A program made the position numbers and the translations under genes. Under the pieces are notes generated by a model. The model ran no database searches, was not told the origin of the DNA, and worked only from the letters and a program-made list of their open reading frames with translations. Positions 45,466 through 59,348 of a DNA stretch of 64,000 nucleotides are shown one piece after another. This DNA is from Isoetes taiwanensis. Its lineage: Eukaryota; Streptophyta; Lycopodiopsida; Isoetales; Isoetaceae. Every line of letters starts with the position of its first letter. Positions within the stretch are counted from its first letter, which is position 1. Location of the stretch: contig JAJEKV010000004.1 in the NCBI GenBank assembly GCA_021234155.1, positions 5,894,109 to 5,958,108 on the forward strand. The letters run 5' to 3'.

Positions 45466-47188
45466 CAGGCACTTTAGTCACCACACCAATAGGAGAAATC
45501 TTAGCATTATAAAAAAAGATTTTAATAAATAGAGGCTTTCTTTATCCACCCTCAAACCACACTTCTTCATAATATGGTATGGCATAATATTTAGGGGAGA
45601 ACCCCCCATCAAGTAACACGTTGAAAAAGGTATACCCTCCTAGGAGTACTGAAAAGAATGGAATGCTCCAGGGTCTTCTTCATGCTGTGCTAGAATAAGG
45701 TCAAGTGGCATCAAGAAATTCGTGACAAGCATTTAATACCTCACCATTGGTTTGTTGAAGTACCTTTTTCCTCAGAATTAGGTGCAATCTTTAATAAAGT
45801 AAAGAGATCCACACACTCAGCTTGGAATTTTTAAGAAAAACATCAACCTCATCGAGGTCTTGATCTTTCTTACCATATTTTTGCCAGGGGTGGGAGCCAT
45901 GATCTCGAGTAGGTGACTCCATCACTGTGGCACAAGCCCGGCAAGAGAATGCCTACTTGGTTCAGCATGTACTTGAGCTTCATTCATGCTTCTAGTTTGC
46001 ACCACCATGACTTCTTTCAGATTTAGAACTTCAGTAGCTTGGATAAATCTTATAGAGGTGCTTGGTTCAAAGAAATCTACAGGAGGTTTAGACTCGGTCT
46101 CTTCTCCTTTTTCCCCTCGCTTAGCAAAATATTCCTTAACAAAGACACCTAGCATCAGTATGGCCAAACTTTACAAAAAAAGAACAAACAGGACATTCCT
46201 TTCCAAAGTGACCTTTTCTATTACATCTGGGGCATACTTGCCAATAGTATATTTTCTGATGGGTGAGAATTCCTATTGCAATGAATACATTCAGGTAAGT
46301 TTTACCTGCCCTTGCAGCCTTGAGTTCAACCAATTGTTTGGTTATTTCGCTAAGGCTTCAAGAATCTTGATAGGTCTGACTTGACCTCCGCAACTTGAGA
46401 ATTGGCTTCTCCTTTTAGATTTCTTTTTTTCTTTTTTGTATGGCATAGACTGAATAGAAGGGGATGATCATAATGTACATCAAGAACACTGTGATAAACG
46501 GGCCATGATTATGAGGAGGAACATGGTGCTTATCAGCAAAAGTAGAAAGCATCCGGTTAGATCAGTGGTTTTTGCAAAGACCTTTGTATATGGAATCAAA
46601 CCTTCAGCAACTTGATTCTGAGCAATTTTCTTTGGATATCCTGGTCTTCTTTGTAGACCATTAATAAAAGCAAGAATTCAAAACAGAGTTGGGATGGTGA
46701 TTTGTGCTTTTTGACATCTGCTCATGAATGTACTAAACCTTTCCTTGTACTGGTTCACACTTTCTCCCCGCATGTATAGAAAAAACTTGCAATTCATTAA
46801 CCAAATCTTGTGGAGCAGCTAACTTTACCAAATCTATCCGTAAACTTTGACAAGTTCATCCCATGAGGTAGTACCCATCAACTTCTCATAGGTTAACTAA
46901 GCACCAGCTTTCACTCATCTTTAAAACATTTTTCAAATTCTGAAAGCTTGCATCCTTTCTTTGAAACCATAATCCCCTAATAGTCTTCAAATATTCTCAA
47001 AAAGTGATTAGCACTCATACTGGAATCAAAGGTAAGTAAGGAACAGGACATTCAACCCAAACCGGTATGGCATGTTCTGAAGTAAGCTAAATGAGAAGCT
47101 TGAAGGCAATGGCCTCTCTCATCAATGATCTGATATATCAATATTTCCAATGGTTCTGATTCTGTTGAAATTTTTGTTTTGGAGCCAT
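45466..47188 (-). pseudogene. gag: Gag and protease remnant, frameshifted
   Basis: Minus strand from the ATG at 47188 (MAPKQ). It covers a Gag domain (about 47050-46600), a charged linker, zinc knuckles near 46280-46140 (CPRCNRKGHFGKEC readable; the others damaged) and the front of the protease near 45620-45480. Many indels. It is upstream of and colinear with the protease-integrase fusion. Confidence 0.75.
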
Positions 47189-48090
47189 GATTTCCGAGAT
47201 CCAGAAGATCTCGTGGAAACACTCGTAAACTTCAAGAACGTCTTCAGATCATGCTCAACATGTATCAATGTCGAGGTTTGATGCGTCTGGGCCTTCAAAA
47301 AATTCTTCCGTGGTCGATCACCCCGCTTATATTTTTCAAATTTTTATGGATCCGTAATTTAGGCTTTGATTATGGGTTTGTTTGGTAGCTAAAAGGCTGG
47401 AAGAGAAGATTCGAGGAATTTAAGGCGTAAAATGAGGTTCCCGCCGATTCAAGGAGTTTTCTAATTTTAGGGGGTTCGAGGGAATCTCATGAGAATCTTT
47501 CTCGAAAGTATTTTGGAGATTCCGCCTTTAAAAAATTAAATTTTCAATGGTGTAAGTGGGAAAAAAATGACCCTTTGGTTTTTGGGATCTCCTAGAATCT
47601 TTGAGGATGCCCCTCCAAAAGTTTGGGAGACATCTGGCTTCCTACACATGGCATATGGCATCCTATGGCATCTAGAGGATACCCAGGTTATTCAACTAGG
47701 GTTTTGACATAGAATTTATTTTTCAAAGGAAAAAAGGCAAAAAGTGGAGAGGCATATGAAATAGAAAGGAATTTGTGATAGAATGAGAGTGTGGTTGAGG
47801 CATCAAGGCAAAAATGAGAGGGGGGAGAAATGTAAAGAGGAATAATTTAGGAGCAAAAGATTCTAGTTTACCATGGGTCTTCCAAACTCTAGCTTCCAAT
47901 CTTCAAAAAGGTATCTTCCAAACTTACCCAAAACCTCATAAGCATCCTTTTGACCTCAAATGGAGCATTTCTTATGAGAGTTGACCTTGAGGATAAAGAT
48001 CCCTTTGACCTTCACAACAATGTTGACTACCAAGTCTCCTATCTTTAGCAAACAAACTAATCAATTAGTATGTTGCCCTTTGGGGCAACA
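47189..48090 (-). repeat. C-type LTR, 5' part, joined to gag
   Basis: Minus strand; starts at 48090 with a hairpin TGTTGCCCC / GGGGCAACA-type end (48071-48090) and runs left until just before the gag ATG. It is diverged from 60924-62147. The LTR 3' part and PBS are missing. Its right flank is integrase coding sequence of another element, so it sits inside older pol DNA. Confidence 0.65.
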
Positions 48091-49740
48091 AATGATTCTA
48101 TGCCATAAACAAGGCAAAGGGTAACATGCTTTGTAGATGATTTAATGGTCGTCCCATATGCCCATAAAAGCACCAGGGCAATTTCAAATGCCAATCCTTT
48201 TAGAGATACTAATGGTTTTCCAAATTGACTTTAAGACCTTGTTTGTTGACCTGCCTTGACCATTTCCTTGAGGGTAGTATGTCGAGCTTTTGGTATTTGA
48301 CCTTGAGAGTAGCTAGCGCAGCCAGCAATGGTTTGATTCATGAATTGAGTTCCCCCATCGTAGATAATTTTGAAAGGAATCAAATCTAGCACCAAATATT
48401 TTCATGGAGAAATCTTGATGTAGTAAAAGCACGGCCTCTATGGGACCCGCTTCAGCCCAATTTGTAAAGTAACCGTAGCCACAAAGATGAATTGATGCCG
48501 AGCTGATGAAGGAGGATCTATTGACCATAAAGTCAAGTCCCATGTTTGAAATGGCCCTGGAGAGGTTATAGTAAGGGAGCGGTTGCAACACTTTACCAAA
48601 AATTTGGCATTCAAGGACAACATTTAATGGTGTTAACAACTTAAAAAGAGTAGGCCAGAAATACCTGACCTCAAATTTTGCAGCTAGCTCAAAGCAAAAT
48701 GTCCTCCATAAATGCCTTTTATGGCATGCTTCAATGATCATTTTGGCTTCTTTTGATCTACACATCTCAAAGAATACATCTTTCTTTGTCAACTTTGCAC
48801 AAGACCTCCCTATCAACCTGAACTTCTTTGCATTTTTCCTTGAATCTTTTTTTCTTGACTGCTACTCATATCTTGGGAACCTCATTATTCTCCAATCAAA
48901 ATGCTAATCCAAAGTTTTTATGTAAAGCAACCTAGTTAGTAGCATAATCGCTTATCTCAATCCCTCCCTGATCTTCATGTTCAAACAAAGCATAAGGTAA
49001 ATAAGAGCTAGATTTTCAACTAAATTCACCACTTTCACTAATATTGTAGCTTGAATTTTGTAAGCCCATCTACACACCTTTAGCTTTTGGCTTTTTTTTT
49101 TTGCAAAATGAAGAGACAAGGAGTTCTATTTCATATAAAATTGAGTATGATTATTTTGCAAAGAAGTGGCCTTTATGATCTATCGTAGAACATTAATGCA
49201 AACAGCACTCTTCTCAAGTCTTGGGTATCTCAATTCAGTATCAGACCACATTTTGCTTGCAAAGGAAATAATTTATCATCTTCAAGTAATGCCAAGCCAT
49301 TTGTTTTTTTTGTGACACTGATATAAGCTTTGAAAGGTTTTCAAAACCGAGGTTTTAGCAAAATAGAATGGCGATAGCATCTATAATCTTGTCAAAAAGA
49401 CTCTTGACATGTCTCATTCCAATCAACCAAACTATGCTTGCTTTCATTCTTTGAAAATTTTCCAACCTTTTGTGAGATTTTAGAAATAGAACTTATAGTG
49501 TGTGAAAAGTGAGTAACATACATCTAAGAAACCTGGTCATATCTAAGAAGCTTTTCACTGCTTGAGTGTTTTAGGAGGAGCAAGTTTCTTCAAGGCTCCT
49601 ATTTTATTTTCAGCAACTTAGAATGCCTTTGTAGACGCCATGTCCTAGCAAATCCCCTTTGAGCAATGAAAACACATTTCTTGGGATTCGTGCTCACACC
49701 TCTATTTTTGCACATAGCAAATGGTTTGTTTAGATAATCA
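48091..49740 (-). pseudogene. pol: Degenerate pol: RT - RNase H - H2C2 - integrase
   Basis: Minus-strand remnants. RT C-terminal part (about 49740-49330, NPKKCVF), gypsy RNase H (about 49320-48960), H2C2 finger (about 48740-48590) and integrase (about 48590-48091, with DFMV at the first Asp). Multiple frameshifts. It is truncated by the LTR at 48090 and by an orientation switch near 49743. It is the most decayed pol copy in the window. Confidence 0.78.
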
Positions 49741-49745
49741 AAATG

Positions 49746-50073
49746 AGATGCGTAGATTGATGCAGCTTGGAAGAACACAGTTTGAAGCTCGAAATGCAGT
49801 TCGATAAAAAAAAACCAAAGACATAGCAGCATTCAAAGCTGCTCATAAGCTCCAAGGTACCCTCAAAAGGTGAATTGGTTCTTAAACAAAAAAGCAAGGA
49901 AAGATGTGGCAAAATTTGAAAATCTTGGGAAGGGCCTTTGAAGTGATTGGGACAAAAAAGGAACGACTTATTGGTTGAGGGATATTATTTATGGTAGAGA
50001 ATTGCAAATCTCATCAACATTCTGCATTTAAAAGGTATTGGCAACAACATGTTGCCTTAAGCTATTTAATTAA
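49746..50073 (+). pseudogene. pol: Integrase C-terminus, plus strand
   Basis: Plus-strand match to the B1 integrase tail: MRLMQLGRTQFEARNAV, KDIAAFKAAHKLQGTL, a damaged LWEGPFEVIG and KRYWQQHVAL. Frameshifts occur throughout. It directly abuts the minus-strand RT remnant, so the upstream pol has been replaced or inverted. Confidence 0.78.
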
Positions 50074-50851
50074 AAATCCATTTAGAATTTGTAGGTATTC
50101 TAGTTTAGTTTGCTTTGAGTTGACCATAATTGCAAAATATAAAAAAATGAAAAAGAAAAGACAGAATCAGAGAAATACTTTTAAGTATTAGTTTAGAGTC
50201 ACTATGTAATTAGATAAAGAAAATGATTTAATTATAGTTGTTTATGCTTAAGGATTTATTATCGAGACTATTGGAAAACAAGGAGATGTATGCGTGTTCC
50301 AAAATTATATGAGGCCGTAAATTTTGTATTCTTATTGCTAAAGTTTTTTATTTCCATACAGAGACATCCTAAATGTTCATTCATACACATCACCTTCACA
50401 AATTCATTCTATATTCTTCCGTGATTCTCCATATTTGATGTCACCGCCATTCCTCGCCATAATAGCAGCCATTGTACTTAACAAGCATCTTGTCACATGC
50501 AGATCATCCTTTACGATTCATGCTATAATAATCTGCCTAAGAGTTGCCCTTGATCCATATAACCACTTATATTTTTTATTATTCCTATCCGATTCATTGA
50601 ATCGCTATCATATCTCCATCCAAAGAGCTTATACTTGTTCTAACTGCAATCATATTTTGCCATGCAGTTCACCGCTCTATGCTCATAATCATGTACACCC
50701 TATCCGCTCACCTATTATCATTCTTTGCTCTCATCCATTGTAGATCACAAGTTGCCAACCATAACTCCACATTGGCAACTAGCAGAACTTCAGATGATTT
50801 ATTTGTAAATTTCAGAGGTCGGGGACCAGCCTATCCTTTTATTTGGCATGA
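50074..50851 (+). repeat. 3' UTR with CATGCAG-type units
   Basis: Non-coding. CATACAGAGAC (near 50355), CATGCAGATC (near 50496) and CATGCAGTTC (near 50662) are spaced about 140-165 bp apart, each after a T-rich run. It ends GGGGACCAGCC, a pyrimidine tract and TTGGCATGA before the LTR. Confidence 0.6.
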
Positions 50852-51581
50852 TGCTGCCACAACATAGAAGAGCATTACACACAATGATATATCTATGCTT
50901 GCATATTGACTTGAGCATTGAATACAAGTACTACATTTGAAGACTCTCATCCCTGAAGATCACAAGTAGACACTTGCTTAAGAGCCAAGGAAAGGACATT
51001 CATTGAAGATTACACAAGCAAAGCAAGGAAGTAAGATTCAAGCAAAACAAGCTAGAATTTGAAGATTGGAAGACCCCTCAAGTTGAATTGGTATGTGGTT
51101 AATTTTGAGTTCTTGCATAAGCACTATTTCACATAGTTCTCTAGAGTTCACCACCTTATTCCTATTCAAGATACCCTACTTACCTCATATCGATGTCTCA
51201 CCTTCATCTCCTTTAGAAAATTTGGCAAATAGCCTTTTCTCTAGTCAAAACATATCATTCATGCACCATTCATACACCACACACTCATTATGTCACCACC
51301 ATCTTGAAAAGCAAAAATTCCACTAATTTGGTCTCTCTCCAAAAGTTCAAATTAAAGAGGAAAAGTGCACAAATTCCCAAGAAGAGCATGAGAAAGCAAA
51401 CAATCAAGTTGTTACATAAAAGTTGCAAGCTTATGTGCTTAGTGCCAAATTGATCCATGTCACCATCTAAAATTGCCAAATCACCATCCACATCACCACT
51501 CAAAGCTTGCTTATGTCATCACATACATGTCACCCTTCATAAAAATTCATTCTTTCAAAATTTGGTCTAAGTAAAGTCATT
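50852..51581 (+). repeat. LTR start (B-like), interrupted
   Basis: Starts TGCTGCCAC with the second hairpin arm lost. It is similar to the first 700 or so bases of B-type LTRs. It ends where the duplicated block begins (51582, TTGACACTTAGG). No gene is seen. Confidence 0.6.
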
Positions 51582-51603
51582 TTGACACTTAGGGGGACAT
51601 GTC

Positions 51604-54137
51604 TCACGCTATGCCATGCTATGGCAACATGGAAGAGCAAGATACATTTCACATTCTCATGCTCGACTTTTATTTGAACTTAGATATACAAGGAGAATGC
51701 ATCTTTGCACACTTTGATAAGAAGACTTTGAAGAGCAAGGTGAGGACATTTGACTAAGGTCACACAAGCAAGTCATGAAAGTGATTCAAGCAAAATTTGA
51801 AGATTTGAAGACCCCTTTGAAGAGTTCTTGGTATGTGATGCTACTATTTGAGTTCTTGGCATAGTTGCATTCTTGATTCCCATCCTAAACCATCCACACC
51901 CTTCACCATGAAGATATGCCCATGAGACCACAAGTTCCATGCTTACATTTCATCTCCCAAGTCAAAAATTGGCCTAGAAGATTTATTCTAGTCAAAACTT
52001 CTCCTTTACATGTCACTCACATCCCACTCACACTTACATGCCATCACCATCTCATTGAAGCACAAATTTCCACTTGACTTGGTCATACACATGGTCAAAG
52101 GTCAAATTTCTCTCTAAAAATAAAAAAATGAGAGAGAATGCAAAATTCTAAGGGAAGCACTTAAAAGTCAAAATTTGCCTAGAAAATGCAAATTGTATGC
52201 ATTAATGCTTAAACCGACATATGACAACACTCAAAAGGCCAAGTCACCATACATGTCATCCACATTGCCATGTCACACCATGCACGTGTTACCCCATTGA
52301 AATTCTATCTTTGCAAAAGTTCTTCAAATTACATGGTTGAATCCATAAGGGAGACACATCATTTTGCCACATCATCACCTACACTTCCACCTCATCATCC
52401 ACATGTCATACACATCATGTCCACCTCCCATCCCACGGTTGACTGAAAAATATTCTTAGCTGTTGTTTGACACGCCATTGTTGCCCCCAAAGGGCACATG
52501 CTAACCGTGGTGGTTCTATGCATTCAAGTTAGGTTAAGTCATTTTTGAAGACTAGGTCAAAGTTTGGAAGAGCTTGGTAGTCAACATTGGTGAAGGTCAA
52601 AGGATGCTTACCTTCTAAGTCAACAATTGCTCAAGCTAAAATTTCACAGAGGTATTTTTGGGATCAAATGCTTAGTTAAGAATATGCTCTAGAAGAATCA
52701 TGCTATGAAGTTTGAAGACATCTTTTGAAGATTGGAAGTAAAGAGTTTGGAAGACCCCTTGATGTATAGTTTCTAATTTTAGCCTTTGCTTTACCCCACT
52801 ACCTCCATTTTTTCATCTTTTGGCCCAACATTGCCCCTCATACCTATTGCTTATTCCCTGCCATGCTCACCTTGCCATAATTACCATCTTGCTCAATTCC
52901 TTTGCCATTTCCTCCAAAAATCACTACATTACCTATTCAAAAACATTCAAGCCCTTGTTGCAAAGTTATTATTCCCTTTTTGCATTTCTATCCTTATCTC
53001 CCTACTAGCCCTTCATGATTTCTTTTGCCTCCATCATGCCCTCATTAGGTATATACTCTAAACTTTGTCAAAAGATGCTCTAAAGATTCCATATCCCTTT
53101 TTGCACGTGTGGGTAACCTTTCCCTATGGTTGAGAAGTTATAACCCTTTTAAAATATTCCATGGGAAATGCCTTTAAACCATTAGCTGCTTTTAAATGAT
53201 CAAATACTAAGATATACTAGGCATATTCCTTCAAAAAACGAAACCGTATCGCCAAAAATATGCAAAATACAAAATTTAAGAACCCTAAAATGGAACTCCT
53301 CCGAATCACGCCATCCCGCCAGCCCATTCTCTCTCCGAAACTACTCTATTCTTGGATTCCGAACCTAAGCAACAATTTAAGCCTAAATTTATTACTCCGA
53401 AATCAATCGAATCGAAATTCAAAACTATATACAGGGGAAACACAATCACAACATTTTCAAGGCCCAAACGCACTCAAATCCGACATTGATCAATGCTGAG
53501 CATGATTTGAAAGATTCTTGAAGTCCCCGAGCATTCCTCGAATCGGATTTGCAAAGATCTAGTTGATATTACCATCAAAATTATCTTATGATGACTATTT
53601 TTCAAGATTCTGAACTTTGAAGCATCATATCAATATAAATTGATCGCCAAATTGTCAAATCCATCTCTCGATATATTTTTAGCAATTTTGACTCAAAATA
53701 TTTTACATGAAAAACCCCTCGAAAGTTCCAAATCACTATTGGCCTGCTTGCCATCTATCCTCAAAGCAATTGTGAGCTAAAGGCTTTGAAAATATAAAAA
53801 ATACCACTTCTAGTTCAAGTTAGAAAATTAGCATTCTCGTTCGATTTTTTTTTTATCAGATTTTGCCAAATCCAGCCTCAAAAAATACTTCTACAGCCCA
53901 AATGGAAGTTTGACTTCATGCCTCTTCCTCATCACCATTAGAATACATGTGCTTTAAAAATTCCCAAAATACGCCAAAGAACCCAAATCTCATTTTTCTG
54001 ATCACTGGTTTCCATAGTTGAGTTCTATTGACCAATTTTTGACCCCACTTTGAGATCTAATATTTTGCAAAATTTATAGTCCGAATTTGGTCGTAAACAT
54101 TATCACTGGGTTCCTACAACTTTTTTTTTGAGCAAAA
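51604..54137 (+). repeat. Copy 2 of B-type and C-type LTR pieces
   Basis: Matches 21039-23575. The C-type start TGTTGCCCCC is at 52479. The LTR-to-gag junction is at about 54137. Non-coding. Confidence 0.75.
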
Positions 54138-54142
54138 GACAA

Positions 54143-57100
54143 TGGTTGTGCCTCCCCTCCCCGCCAAAAAAGTTTGTAAAAAGAGAGAAGGATTGTGAGG
54201 ATTTTGAATATTTGCTTAAGAACTCTAGGATCCGGTGGACTTTGCCGACTTTGCTCAAGATAGCTCCATCTTACAGAAGAAAGTTCTCAATTTGACCAGA
54301 GAGGATGAGTTTGCTCTAACAAATCATATTGAAGAACATATGCTCACTCAGAGCTTTCACCGTGGTTGCCAAAATGGGGAAGAAGATCTTAACCAAGGTT
54401 TTACTAGATGGAGGATCACCCCTAAATGTCATGCCTCATCATGTTATGAGGCTGTGTGGTCTTGAAATAGAGAAGAAGGCTCCAATGATATTGAAATCTT
54501 TTCAAACACAAAAATCAACCCCCTGGAATAGTCAGAATGTGCCTATTGATGTTGAAGGGATAATGGTTGCAGCCTAATTTTGTTGTGGTTGCTTTGAAGG
54601 AATAGAAGACAAGTCAGACATATATGACTTACTCTTGGGGAGAAAATGGCTTTCACAAAGATGCCAGGCCCATATGGTCAAAAAGGAGTGCACTATTTCA
54701 AATGGCAAAAAGAAGGTGACATTGTACAACAAGTCGAGAATTTGAAAGCATGAATTTCATTGAAGAAGAAATGCTTGTCAAATCCTTGTGGGGAATTTGA
54801 GCTGAATACAATAGAGTTGGAGTCCAGCATGAAGATTCCTAAAGAATTAGTTTCTCCTAAACCGTAACTTTGCATACTTGTGGTCTGATGGTGGTGTTCC
54901 AAAAGGCTTAATGTGGCTTCCTCTGCTGCTGTTCTCAAAGATTCTTCCAATAGGTTGTTGGCAAAAGTAGGAAGAATTTATCCTAACACCACTTAACATG
55001 GCGTAGCACAAAGCATTGATTGCAGGTCTCCAAGAGGCAAGAAATTTAAGCATCGCGATATAATCATCTTTGAGATTCTCAGCTTTTTGTCTCGCAGCAA
55101 ATATTGGGAGAATATCAGCTAAAAGTGAAGACATGATTCAGCTCGTAGATCAAGCTATGCATGAACTTAAGAATTTTGAGACTGAGCTTTGTCATGTGCC
55201 AAGGGAGCAGAATTGTGAGGTCGACTTTTTATGCAAAAGTGTTTTACTTGAACACCGCTGAATGAGCAATACAAGAAGAAGAGCCGGAAAAGAAAGATCT
55301 GCAACAATTATACCCTATTTTGGTAATCAATGCAAGTGAAGACAAACAGTAAAAGAAATTAAGGTCAAAGAGAGGACTAGATAGAGTGCTATATGTTGGT
55401 GGATTTGTTTAAAGAGGAGGATGATGCCTTTGTACTAAATTTTTGATGATTGGAAATATATTTTGCTTGGGATTATGATGAATTGGTTGGAGTTGACAAA
55501 AGCATTTGTGAGTTTGAAATCAAGATCAAGGAAGGTATGAGACCTATTGTGCAAAAAGTTAAGAAGAATTAATGCATCTCGTTAGGTCTAATTAAGGAAG
55601 AGTTATACAAAATGAAAGATGCAAAAAGTGATTGCAGAAATTGTGAACTCGGAGTGGCTATCTTGCATTGTTCATGTTGAAAAGAAAAACAAGGCCATTA
55701 GAATTTGCATTGATTATAGGATCTGAACAAGGCCACTATCAAAGATTGTTATCCATTGCCATTTCTAGAAGAAGTTTTGCATGTTGTGGCAGGGAAAAGA
55801 AATTTATTCATTCTTAGATGGCTTTTCTTAATCAAATTAGCATCAAGGAAAAGGATCAGCCAAAACTTCATTTATTACACCTTGGGAACGCTTTGCCATG
55901 AAAAAGGATGCCTTTTGGGTTAATGAATGCTTCAACATTTCCAGAGCCATGGATACAATTTTTAGATATGCTCCGCTAACACTTTTCGTGGTGTTCTTAG
56001 ATGACCTCTCGCTTGGGAACTTCTTTGAAAAACATTTTGATATGGCCGACTATGTTGTTTGCCTTGTGTAGAAAAGGAGGAGTTAGTTTGAATCCAAAAA
56101 TGTTTTTCCTATCCTCAAGAGGAGAACCGCTTTGACATGTGGTGTCTACAAATGTATTCAAATAGCTGAAAACCAAGATTGAAGCTTTAAAAGGTTGGCA
56201 CCTCCAAAAAACCCAAGGTGTTAAAAGTTTCATGGGGATGACCAGCTTCTGAGAATGTATGTCCCTCATTTTTCTCACACTATCCAACTTAACCTCACAA
56301 AGGTTGGAAAATTTTCCAAAAGTGAGAGTAAACATATTCGGTAGGATTGGGATGAACAAGGCCAAGAGTCTTTTCGATAAAAATTACATGATGCCATTTG
56401 TAATTCCATCCCGCCTCAAGCCACCTGATCTAGAGAAACCCTTCAAGGCTTATATTAGTGTCACAAAAGAGTAATTGGTTTGGCTTTGCTGCAAGAAGAT
56501 CATGTGATTGCTTTTTGCAAGCAAGATGGGTCCGACACCGAACTCCAGGTATCCTGTGTTGGAAGAGAGTGCAGCAGCCTTGATGTTCTTGATAGAGAGA
56601 CAAGGGCACCTACTTCAAAACAGCCAAGTTCAAGTATTTATGAGGGTGTAATCCTTTATCACTTTTGCTGCTAAAAAAAACCAAAAGCTAAATCAGGCAG
56701 GTGTGGGCTTGTAAGGTCCAAGCTTATGATATTATTGTGAAAGTGGTAAAGCCGATTGAGAATCCCAGCCTATCTTCCCTATGTGCTCTTTTGAGCATGA
56801 AGATCAAGATAGTTTATGTAATGATGATAATATGACTAACTTGGTTTCTTTTGATGCAGAGAATACAGATTACAAAGATGACATTAGAAATTATCTTGAG
56901 AACAATGAGGTCCCAAAATTTGAGCAAAGAAATAAGAGAGGAGATCTAAAGACAAGTGCAAAAAGTTCAGCCGATCGAGGGTGTTTCATGCAAAATTGAT
57001 AAGGAAGGAATCTTGTTGAGGTGTGTGGGATGAGGAAGAAGCCGTAATGATAATTGAAGCATGTCATGAAGGAGAGTGGAGGACATTTTTTGTAGCCGGA

Positions 57101-58137
57101 TACAACTGCAAAAAGAGATCTTGAGGTCGATATTTTTGGCCTCGATTGCTATAATACTATAAAGTGCTGTCATAAATGTCAGATTTTGGTAGGAAAACTC
57201 TACAACCAGTAGCCCTTTACTGCATAACAACCCCCTCGGACCCTTTCAAACATGGGGTTTGGACTTCATAGGCCCCATATAGATCCAACCTCTCAGCTCA
57301 ACACCAGTTTATACCGGTGGCCACCGATTATTTTACCAAATGGGCGTAGCAATTCCTTTGAGAGAAGCAAATGCTCAAGCTACCGCAAGATTCCTCCATG
57401 AAAACATTTGTGCCGATTTGGCATTCCCTTCAAAATAATCTCCGAGAGGTAGCCAATTTATCAATCATACAATTGCACTCTTGCTCGCCACCTTAAAAAG
57501 TCAAGCACACCAAGAGTTCATCCTATTATCCTCAAGGCAATGGCTAAGCAGAATCAACCAACAAGGTTCTCAAATCATTCTAAAAAACCATCAGTGTATC
57601 AAGAAAAGATTGGCATCTAAAGCTCCATGATAAAAAATTTTGGGCATACAGACTACTATCAAAACAACTACAAAACACACCTTTTTAGTCCGGTGTATGG
57701 CATAGAGTCAAGATGCCCATTGAATTAGAACTTCCATCACTTAGGCTGGCTTTTATCAAATAAATTTGGAAAATGGATGAAGCCTAAAGGAAAGGTTTGT
57801 GAGATTGACGAGCTTGAAGAACATAGATATGAAGCCGTTAAAAAATGTCGCCATGATTAAAAAGGTTAAAGACATTGCAGCCTTTAAGGCAAATCATAAA
57901 TCGCGTGGGAGTCTTAAAAAGGAGAGATGGTGTTGAAATGAACAAAGCAAGAAAGGAGATAGCATATAAGTTTGAGAATCTATGGGAAGGACCTTTGAAG
58001 TGATTGGTACAAAATCGCAAAGATTCATATTGGTTAAGAGACGCTTCGATGGCAAGAGAGTTGACAAACCCCATCAATATTGTGCACCTAAAAGGTATTG
58101 GCAACAACATGTTACCCTTGTTTGCCTGCTCAATTAA
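54143..58137 (+). pseudogene. gag-pol: Copy 2 of B1 gag-pol (uninterrupted, frameshifted)
   Basis: Starts inside Gag (VVPPPP-type), then protease (LLDGGSPLN near 54403), archaeal-type RNase H (about 54880-55250), TGA at 55262, RT (about 55310-56250), gypsy RNase H (about 56440-56830), H2C2 (about 57060-57190) and integrase to TAA at 58135, with the Asp-to-Glu change kept (near 57443). Dozens of small indels compared with B1 cluster at CAG/CTG and homopolymers. It shows what the B1 protease looked like before A3 landed. Confidence 0.85.
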
Positions 58138-58854
58138 AAAAATTCTCAGAAAATATAGGTAGGATTAGTTAACACGCCATTTGGAAAAGTAAAAAACAAA
58201 GAAAGGCAAAACAAAAAATCTTTAAACAAAGAAAAACAAAATATTGAGTTAGTTCCGTGGAATTAAGTTCTACTTTTAAGTTTATGGCTTCTGTGGCTAA
58301 CTAGTTTCTAGTGTTGCAAGGACAAAAAGGACTGTGGGTAAATTATGGTCAAGGAAGGACAGATCAAATACTAATCATGGCTCCATGCAGTTGCATCCGA
58401 AGATTGCACTCATACATCTCTTTTAATCACAACACACCATGCTTCATCATCCAAAGTTGTCACATTTTTCCCACAACAAAGAACTTGTCTAAACTAACAA
58501 GTTTTATTTCCACATGCAGCATTCTAATATCCACATTCATTATCACCTGATCAAGAGTTGACCCTCATTACATCTAGAGACCTTCCACATCCTCATTAAA
58601 CCCCCAAGCCGGCCACACACTTCCATCCAAAGCCTCTTCTCCTAAAGAGATTTACTTTCCATGTGTTCATCTAAAAAGGCCACTTTCATATACACACACC
58701 ATAGCACCATATTTGTTTTTTTCTAAATCCATTTATGTTCATTGAGTTGCCAAACATATTCTCACATTGGCAACCAGCGGAGTTATGTCATGAAGTACAA
58801 GCAAAGAAGTCAAAGGGCCGGTAGACCAGCCTTTTTTTTCTGGGCCAGTGATAA
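58138..58854 (+). repeat. Copy 2 of B1 3' UTR
   Basis: Matches 38738-39457. The CATGCAGGT motifs are degraded (CATGCAGC, CATGTGTTC) and the GGCTGG hairpin is damaged. No gene is seen. Confidence 0.7.
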
Positions 58855-59348
58855 TGTCACATGCTATGGCAGCATGGAAGAGCTAAGCATATTTTTGGAC
58901 TGATCCTTACACTTTGATCTGAATTGCAAGGCATTAGAAGAATGCTTCACTAGCATGCATTAAGAACTTGTAGAGCAAGAGAAGGACAATTGACTCAAGT
59001 CACTAAAAAGAGACAAAAGAAGAATCAAGCAAAGGAAAAGAAAAGAAGGAAAAAAGAGAAAGACCCTTGAAGATCATCTCATGGCATGTGATCACTTGTG
59101 TTCTTGGTATCTTTTGTGCATTTTGACTCCCATTCCACATTCCCCATACCTCCACCACCATAAAACACCCATTAGATTTGATTCCATGCATACAACTCCT
59201 CTCTCTTTTCTAGCGAAGGTGTTTGATGCGCTGAATCGCCAGCAAGGCCATTAGTTGGCAAAGCGAACTCTAGTGCCGCTAAGCTGCAATAGCAGCCAGA
59301 TTCCGTCAAGGATCAAACTTGAAATGCTTCAATTTTAAGCTTAGATTT
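58855..59348 (+). repeat. Copy 2 of B-type 3' LTR start
   Basis: Matches 39458-39958; the terminal hairpin is altered at its CTG. It ends at a deletion junction and is joined to D-type LTR sequence. Confidence 0.65.
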
